The position numbers and the translations under genes are program-made. Positions 6,463 to 10,621 of a stretch of 10,621 bases of DNA are shown one piece after another. The notes below the pieces were generated by a model. The model was not told the origin of the DNA and searched no databases. It worked only from the letters and a program-made list of their open reading frames with translations. The first letter of the stretch is position 1. Each line of letters begins with the position of its first letter. The stretch comes from Chryseobacterium sp. UBA6632 (GTDB taxonomy: Bacteria; Bacteroidota; Bacteroidia; Flavobacteriales; Weeksellaceae), in the NCBI GenBank assembly GCA_002455915.1, contig DKLU01000414.1, positions 1-10,621 of the forward strand. The letters are read 5' to 3'.

Positions 6463-8484
6463 CTACTTAAACTTCTTTTTAAAGCTAAATTTCAGCATAT
6501 TCATCAATCCCGGTTCGATAATATCAACACCGATTCCGAAATTACTATCTGCTACCGTATGATGGGCCGTTCTGAAATCTTCAAACTGCTCTTGCGGAAT
6601 TTCTATATTTACTAAAGGATTGTATTCAATATAAACCGTTCCGCCGTTTTTAGTGATTTTTTTACGGCTTTTATAATCAAAATAAGGATTGGAAATCGTG
6701 CTTTCCTGAACCGTATATTTTTCTTCCGTATCGATTTTTTGATCGGTGTGAAGCGATATTTCATACTTTTCACTGTCGAAATTATGCCAGAAAGGTAAAT
6801 CTTTATGCATAAAATCTCTTGCTCCGGCTTTTACTACGTTTCGATCAAAATACATCAAAAATCGGTTCTTTTGAGGATCTGTAAAATACGGATTATCGAT
6901 CGTAGATTGGTATTGAATCGTAAACTCATTCAACTTTTTATCGTCGCTTACAACATCAATTGCAGCATCTTTAAACACATTTCTTACATCTGTTCCGCTT
7001 CGGTCGTTAGAATAATTCAAACTGTAAAACAGGAAATTATTCCAGCTGTCTACCACTTCCCTTTTATTGGTATTTTTGAAATATCGTCTCATTGCATTGG
7101 CGCGGTTTCCACGATAAACAGTTATCAGTTTAAGATGTCCGGTATCTTCTTTAGCCTTAAATTCTACCTTTTCATCAACACAATAATATGGATATTTATA
7201 AGCCTTTCTTTCGTATAATTCCTGATCTTTTTTTACTTCCAGATAATGCATAAAATAGGTAAATCCACGATTTTCAAGATACCCGAATTCATCACGAAGC
7301 GTTGCATCCACAAAATGATCTTCACCTTTATGATTAATTTTCACGATCACATGATTGAAGGTAAGCAAAGACGGCAGATAATATTTAATATAGAAATCTG
7401 TATGAAAATTCACCAAAACGATTGAAGAATCTACTCCAATATAATCCAAAATAGATTTTAACAGCACAGATTTCGCCTTACAATCTCCCTGCTTGGTTTC
7501 ATACGTTACAGACGGCTCTTGCGGCTTGTGACCATTCATTTCATTGGCATTGAAAATATAATAGATATTATTCTGAACATATTCAATCGCGAACTGAAGT
7601 TTTTCATCGGAATCAGTAATCGCATCTAACTTTTCTACTAAATTCGGAGCATATTCTGGTAAAGCTGCTTTACTGAAAATTTCTTCGTATAATGGAGCAA
7701 TATAATTAGACAGATCTTTCCAGTTGCTTTCCGTAGCAAAATCTATAAAAGGAAAAATTTCACGATTGGCATCAACCGGATTAATATAATCAACCTCATC
7801 AATTACAAATCGGTCACCTTTTTTCAGATAATTAATTTCCGGCTGCAAAACATTGCCCTGCTCATCTCGGAAGAATGTTTTCTTGTAAGCAATCAGCTGA
7901 TCTCGATCATTAATAAAGGTAAACTTAAAATTACCATACGCCCAATAATTATCCGGACTCACCCAAACGTGTTTTGAAAATTCTTTTCTTAAAAAATCTC
8001 TTTCAGTAAAAGCTTTTACACGAGAATCTTCTAAAATAAGAACATCATACAATCTGAGATCTTTAATCGTAATATTAATTTTTTTGTTGCTGCTCAAAAC
8101 TCCGCCTGCACTTTGATTTTCACTGTCGAAAACTTTAATGCTTGTATCGGGAATTTTATCAATTAAAACCCCATCTCTCAACACACTGATTCGGTGAATA
8201 TTATAGATTTCATTTTCTTCCACCACCACTTCCGAAACGGAGGCTCTTTCAAGATTAGCCGGTTCATTCAGCGTGTACGCCATACAAACGTATTCGCTGT
8301 TCTCGGTATTGCTGGTGTAGTATTTTTTGTCTAAAAAATAGCAGTAATCCCTTCCTTCATCAATTTGTTTTTTGGCAAATTCAGATTCTTTTATACGATC
8401 AATAAGATCCTGATCTTCAATATTTCCCGCCCATGCTTCAGGTTTTTGAATCTTGTAATTTTCAACTTGAATTTGATTATTCAT
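6463..8484 (-). CDS. DUF3857/transglutaminase-like protein lacking a signal peptide
   Basis: This 673-residue protein has the layout of DUF3857 plus transglutaminase-core proteins. The N-terminal beta-rich part (about 60-270) is DUF3857-like. A papain-fold transglutaminase core follows (about 280-400), then a C-terminal beta-rich region (about 420-650). The catalytic triad can be placed: Cys335 in QGDCKAKS, His378 in FNHVIV and Asp393 in HFVDAT. It should therefore be a competent cysteine hydrolase or amide-bond enzyme, but bacterial substrates of this family are mostly unknown. Unlike many family members it starts MNNQIQVENYKIQKPEAW with no signal peptide or membrane helix, so a cytoplasmic location is predicted. 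A longer start looks unlikely because the upstream DNA is AT-rich promoter-like sequence. It is convergent with the DUF962 gene and divergent from the DUF4377 pair, so it appears monocistronic. The family assignment of the core is firm; the DUF3857 label for the N-terminus is less so. Confidence 0.8.
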   Translation of the reverse strand: MNNQIQVENYKIQKPEAWAGNIEDQDLIDRIKESEFAKKQIDEGRDYCYFLDKKYYTSNTENSEYVCMAYTLNEPANLERASVSEVVVEENEIYNIHRISVLRDGVLIDKIPDTSIKVFDSENQSAGGVLSSNKKINITIKDLRLYDVLILEDSRVKAFTERDFLRKEFSKHVWVSPDNYWAYGNFKFTFINDRDQLIAYKKTFFRDEQGNVLQPEINYLKKGDRFVIDEVDYINPVDANREIFPFIDFATESNWKDLSNYIAPLYEEIFSKAALPEYAPNLVEKLDAITDSDEKLQFAIEYVQNNIYYIFNANEMNGHKPQEPSVTYETKQGDCKAKSVLLKSILDYIGVDSSIVLVNFHTDFYIKYYLPSLLTFNHVIVKINHKGEDHFVDATLRDEFGYLENRGFTYFMHYLEVKKDQELYERKAYKYPYYCVDEKVEFKAKEDTGHLKLITVYRGNRANAMRRYFKNTNKREVVDSWNNFLFYSLNYSNDRSGTDVRNVFKDAAIDVVSDDKKLNEFTIQYQSTIDNPYFTDPQKNRFLMYFDRNVVKAGARDFMHKDLPFWHNFDSEKYEISLHTDQKIDTEEKYTVQESTISNPYFDYKSRKKITKNGGTVYIEYNPLVNIEIPQEQFEDFRTAHHTVADSNFGIGVDIIEPGLMNMLKFSFKKKFK

Positions 8485-8533
8485 ATTTATATTTTACTAT
8501 TTTAATTTGTTTGGTTAAAAAATTTAGGGCATC

Positions 8534-8563
8534 CAAATTAATTAAATAAAAACTAAAAAGCAA
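8534..8563 (-). promoter_or_regulatory. Candidate promoter for the transglutaminase-like gene
   Basis: On the minus strand TTG (8563-8561) is followed after exactly 19 nt by TTAATTTG (8541-8534), one mismatch from TAnnTTTG. The spacing is the typical Bacteroidota one. The start codon lies about 50 nt downstream. Confidence 0.4.
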
Positions 8564-8634
8564 GAGTAAAACCACTACAAATGCTTAGATAGACTTCGGC
8601 ACAATAATTGACAGCTATGGATTAAAATCATTTT

Positions 8635-8988
8635 ATGAGAATTATTAAATCAATTTTAATGGGATTTATTCCGGCTGTAGCAATTTTTTCACTTACGCAG
8701 TGTACTACCACTTCGGATGCTACATCATCAAACGGAAATGAAAAGACTTTTATTGTAGGTCCGCAAACTGCCGACTGTACAGGAGTTGCTCCCATGAAAT
8801 GTCTTCAGGTAAAAGAAACTCCGAATGGAGAATGGACCAACTTTTACACCAACATCGATGGCTTTACTTATGAGCCTGGGTATGAATATGTTTTAAAAGT
8901 AAAAACTGAAAAAATTGCGAATCCACCAGCAGATGGTTCATCTATAAAATATACTTTGGTAAAACAAGTTTCGAAAACTAAAAAATAA
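8635..8988 (+). CDS. DUF4377-domain lipoprotein
   Basis: This is a 117-residue precursor. It has a basic N-terminus (MRIIK), a hydrophobic core and FSLTQC with Cys23 as the likely lipidated residue. Glutamine before the cysteine is not the classical lipobox, so lipidation is probable but not certain. A Ser/Thr/Asn-rich spacer follows. The domain has the DUF4377 signature: KTFIVGPQ, CLQVKE (56-61), then W-x-NFY and the conserved GF-x-YEPGYEYVLKVK (76-90). It ends with NPPADGSSIKYTLV (96-109). Cys48 and Cys56 may form a disulfide. The family is often attached to HslJ/META domains or found in small lipoproteins; its biochemical role is not established. A paralogue starts 27 bp after the stop codon, suggesting an operon. 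No convincing promoter was found in the 150 bp upstream. Confidence 0.8.
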   Translation: MRIIKSILMGFIPAVAIFSLTQCTTTSDATSSNGNEKTFIVGPQTADCTGVAPMKCLQVKETPNGEWTNFYTNIDGFTYEPGYEYVLKVKTEKIANPPADGSSIKYTLVKQVSKTKK

Positions 8989-9015
8989 TCAACAACAATT
9001 AAAATCCTTACACAA

Positions 9016-9372
9016 ATGAAAAGTAAAACTTTAATTTTGACTGGGTTTCTTGCCCTTTCATCATTGGCCGTATCGGCTCAGAAAAAAGCAAAAGCTCCAA
9101 AAGCAAAAGCGAATGTAAAAACCTTCATCATCGGCCCACAGAAAAACCCATGTATGAGCATCAACCAACAAGGTGATTGTTATCAGCTGAAAACATCAAA
9201 AACTCAGAAAAACTGGGAAAATTTTTCACAGCCTATTAAAGGTTTCAAGTACACACCGGGATATGAATATGTAATTCAAGTGCGTGCAGACAAGCCAAAA
9301 GAATCATTGGAAGGCGCTACAGAAGAATATACTTTCGTAAAAACAGTTTCAAAGAAAAAAGCTAAATCATAG
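9016..9372 (+). CDS. Secreted DUF4377-like paralogue with ordinary signal peptide
   Basis: This is a 118-residue protein. Its signal peptide (MKSK, hydrophobic core, SLAVSA, likely cut before Gln22) has no cysteine, so this copy should be soluble in the periplasm or exported. A lysine/alanine-rich linker (KKAKAPKAKANVK, 23-35) leads to a domain homologous to the preceding gene. Shared blocks are KTFI-x-GPQ, C46 and C55 (equivalent to C48 and C56 upstream), W-x-NF and GFKYTPGYEYVIQVR (76-90). It ends with EEYTFVKTVSKK. The PPADGSS segment of the first copy is degenerate here (KPKESLEGAT). It most likely arose by tandem duplication followed by a change of targeting. It is the last gene before a bidirectional terminator. 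Its function is unknown. Confidence 0.8.
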   Translation: MKSKTLILTGFLALSSLAVSAQKKAKAPKAKANVKTFIIGPQKNPCMSINQQGDCYQLKTSKTQKNWENFSQPIKGFKYTPGYEYVIQVRADKPKESLEGATEEYTFVKTVSKKKAKS

Positions 9373-9383
9373 CACTCAATAAT

Positions 9384-9418
9384 AAACCCTCTGAAAATTT
9401 CAGAGGGTTTTATTTTTT
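9384..9418. terminator. Bidirectional intrinsic terminator between the DUF4377 pair and the SPFH gene
   Basis: AAACCCTCTGA (9384-9394) pairs with TCAGAGGGTTT (9400-9410), an 11-bp stem with a 5-nt loop. On plus it is followed by TATTTTTT. On minus it begins a few bases after the SPFH stop and is followed by ATTATTGAG, a weaker tail. It serves the DUF4377 operon and probably also the SPFH gene. Confidence 0.8.
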
Positions 9419-10355
9419 AGCCGTTATGTTCGTGATCTTTCGGAGGTTTCGGATAATTTCCTTTATTTACTTCTCCTACTGTATTTGCTGTAGTCATCGC
9501 GACAACGAGATCGTTTAACATTCCGCTTGCTGCTGTCGGCGAATTCGGTAATAGAACCAAATTACTTCTGTTGCTCGCTCCTACTGAATGTAAAGTATCA
9601 TAATGTTGCGTAACCACAATTAAGGCAGAAGCTTCGTGAGAATTGATATCTACATTATTCAACATTCTCACAGATTCTTCCAAACCTTTGGCGATTTCTC
9701 TTCTTTGGTCTGCAATACCCTGTCCTTGTAATTTTTTAGATTCGGCTTCTGCTTTTGCCACCGCCACAATTCTTATTCTTTGTGCTTCAGATTCATATTC
9801 TGCAGCCGTTTTTTCTCTTTCAGCAGCATTGATTCTGTTCATCGCATGTTTCACCTGCTCATCCGGATCAATATCTGTAACCAATGCTTTAATAATATCG
9901 TATCCATAACTTTGCATCGCTTCCTGAAGCTCGGCTTTTACAGCAATTGCAATATCATCTTTTTTAAGGAAAACATCATCTAATTTTAGTTTCGGAACCT
10001 CCGCTCTTACCACATCAAAAACATAAGACGTAATTTGATCATGTGGGCTTTCCAAACGGTAATATGCATCAGCGACCTGCGTTCTGATGACCTGAAACTG
10101 TACAGAAATTTTCATCTTCACGAAAACATTATCCAACGTTTTAGTATCAATCATTACATCCAATTGTTGGATTCTCAGATTCATTCTTTTTGAAATCCTA
10201 TCTAAATAAGGTATTTTAAGCTGTAAACCTGCGTGACGGACAGAATGAAACTTCCCTAGTCGCTCCACAATTGCTGCAGTTTCCTGTTTTACCGTAAAAA
10301 AGGACGCAAATAAGGTTACCAGTCCGATAAAAACAATAATTCCTAAATATGCCAT
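9417..10355 (-). CDS. SPFH/band-7 (stomatin-like) membrane protein
   Basis: This 312-residue protein is a recognisable SPFH-family member. A hydrophobic N-terminal segment (about 3-20) serves as anchor. The band-7 domain follows (about 20-175), with AAIVERLGKFHSVRHAGLQLKIPYLD (27-52), the VFVKMKISVQFQV strand (77-89) and the DIDPDEQVKHAMNRINAAER junction (161-180). A charged alanine/glutamate-rich helix (about 176-235) is the coiled-coil oligomerisation region. The C-terminus is hydrophilic and ends in PKPPKDHEHNG. The family forms ring- or cage-like oligomers in the inner membrane that organise microdomains or regulate membrane proteases such as FtsH. The pattern resembles stomatin-like proteins and plant HIR proteins. 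A partner NfeD gene, common beside some SPFH genes, is not present within the window. No clear promoter was found in the 182 bp upstream. The exact client is unknown. Confidence 0.9.
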   Translation of the reverse strand: MAYLGIIVFIGLVTLFASFFTVKQETAAIVERLGKFHSVRHAGLQLKIPYLDRISKRMNLRIQQLDVMIDTKTLDNVFVKMKISVQFQVIRTQVADAYYRLESPHDQITSYVFDVVRAEVPKLKLDDVFLKKDDIAIAVKAELQEAMQSYGYDIIKALVTDIDPDEQVKHAMNRINAAEREKTAAEYESEAQRIRIVAVAKAEAESKKLQGQGIADQRREIAKGLEESVRMLNNVDINSHEASALIVVTQHYDTLHSVGASNRSNLVLLPNSPTAASGMLNDLVVAMTTANTVGEVNKGNYPKPPKDHEHNG

Positions 10356-10537
10356 AGTTTTAATTTTTTAATGTGTCGTAATAATTTCTGTTTTGTTAAA
10401 TATGCTTTCAACTTGGTTTGTTTTAAATATAATAAAAACATTTGAGATTAACACTGACAATAATCAATTCTCTGTTACTGAAAAGAATCATTAAAAATAT
10501 TAATTTTAATATCGCTTTCTCTAAAATCAATACCATC

Positions 10538-10621
10538 ATGTGGAATAAAAACAGAATTACGGAATTATTAGGCATTGAATACCCTATTATGCAAGGTCCT
10601 TTTGGCGGAGGTTTATCGACG
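10538..10621 (+). CDS. Nitronate monooxygenase/2-nitropropane dioxygenase family protein (N-terminal 28 codons only)
   Basis: The frame from ATG 10538 is open to the right edge and reads MWNKNRITELLGIEYPIMQG, then PFGGGLST. The N-IT-LLGI-YPI-QGP pattern is the conserved N-terminus of FMN-dependent nitronate monooxygenases and related TIM-barrel oxidoreductases, in which the QGP segment lines the flavin site. Only the first strand is visible, so substrate and completeness cannot be judged. The gene is divergent from the SPFH gene across 182 bp of AT-rich DNA. A weak promoter candidate (AACATTTG at 10437-10444, one mismatch to the -7 motif) would leave a leader of about 90 nt and is not called separately. 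Confidence 0.7.
   Translation, partial: MWNKNRITELLGIEYPIMQGPFGGGLST

Noticed and set aside
6805..7218. 137-aa rightward open frame antisense to the transglutaminase-like gene
   Set aside because: It overlaps a gene with a complete catalytic triad. Its composition is typical of antisense reading and it resembles nothing.
8608..8636. TTGACA followed by an AT-rich hexamer before the lipoprotein gene
   Set aside because: The -10-like part would overlap the start codon, and the sigma-70 pattern of Proteobacteria does not apply to this phylum.
9643..9909. 88-aa rightward frame antisense to the SPFH gene
   Set aside because: Its hydrophobic look comes from reading the alanine/glutamate-rich SPFH helix backwards, and it has no independent support.
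10488..10520. AT-rich imperfect inverted repeats upstream of the nitronate monooxygenase gene
   Set aside because: Simple A/T runs pair by chance; there is no perfect long arm and no promoter at a fitting distance.
1..10621. Search for mobile elements, CRISPR arrays, tRNA/rRNA, toxin-antitoxin pairs or biosynthetic clusters
   Set aside because: No transposase or integrase motifs, regularly spaced repeats, tRNA-like cloverleaf or clustered pathway genes were seen on either strand by eye.

Overview
The window looks like chromosome from a flavobacterium of the Chryseobacterium group (Bacteroidota, Weeksellaceae). The DNA is AT-rich and genes start without recognisable Shine-Dalgarno sequences. 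A few promoter candidates fit the Bacteroidota pattern (TTG, about 19-20 nt, TAnnTTTG), and several protein families are typical of the phylum. The genus is inferred from overall protein character, not from a marker gene.

Layout. Positions 1-3863 hold two leftward genes: an outer-membrane beta-barrel protein (5' part only, it runs off the left edge) downstream of a large exported TPR protein. A 249-bp divergent intergenic region follows. It contains one perfect and two near-consensus DnaA boxes, plus a 21-bp perfect palindrome just upstream of a promoter-like TACATTTG. Rightward from there come an APC-superfamily amino acid permease with a strong intrinsic terminator, then a small Mpo1-like (DUF962) membrane protein. 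The convergent gap at 6261-6462 is packed with three stem-loops, one of which resembles a dispersed palindromic intergenic repeat. A leftward 673-aa DUF3857/transglutaminase-like protein with an intact Cys-His-Asp triad but no signal peptide comes next. Two tandem rightward paralogues of the DUF4377 family follow, one a predicted lipoprotein and the other with an ordinary signal peptide. They share a bidirectional terminator with a leftward SPFH/band-7 (stomatin-like) protein. The first 28 codons of a nitronate monooxygenase-family enzyme run off the right edge.

How the genes relate. Most look like independent housekeeping or envelope functions, not parts of one pathway. The TPR and beta-barrel pair could form an envelope module, and the DUF4377 pair is a likely two-gene operon. 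No phage, transposase, CRISPR, toxin-antitoxin or secretion cassette was seen, and no tRNA or rRNA was recognised. No clearly new multigene system is present. The items most worth a second look are the DnaA-box cluster between divergent genes, the operator-like palindrome, the hairpin-rich convergent gap and the differently targeted DUF4377 duplicates.
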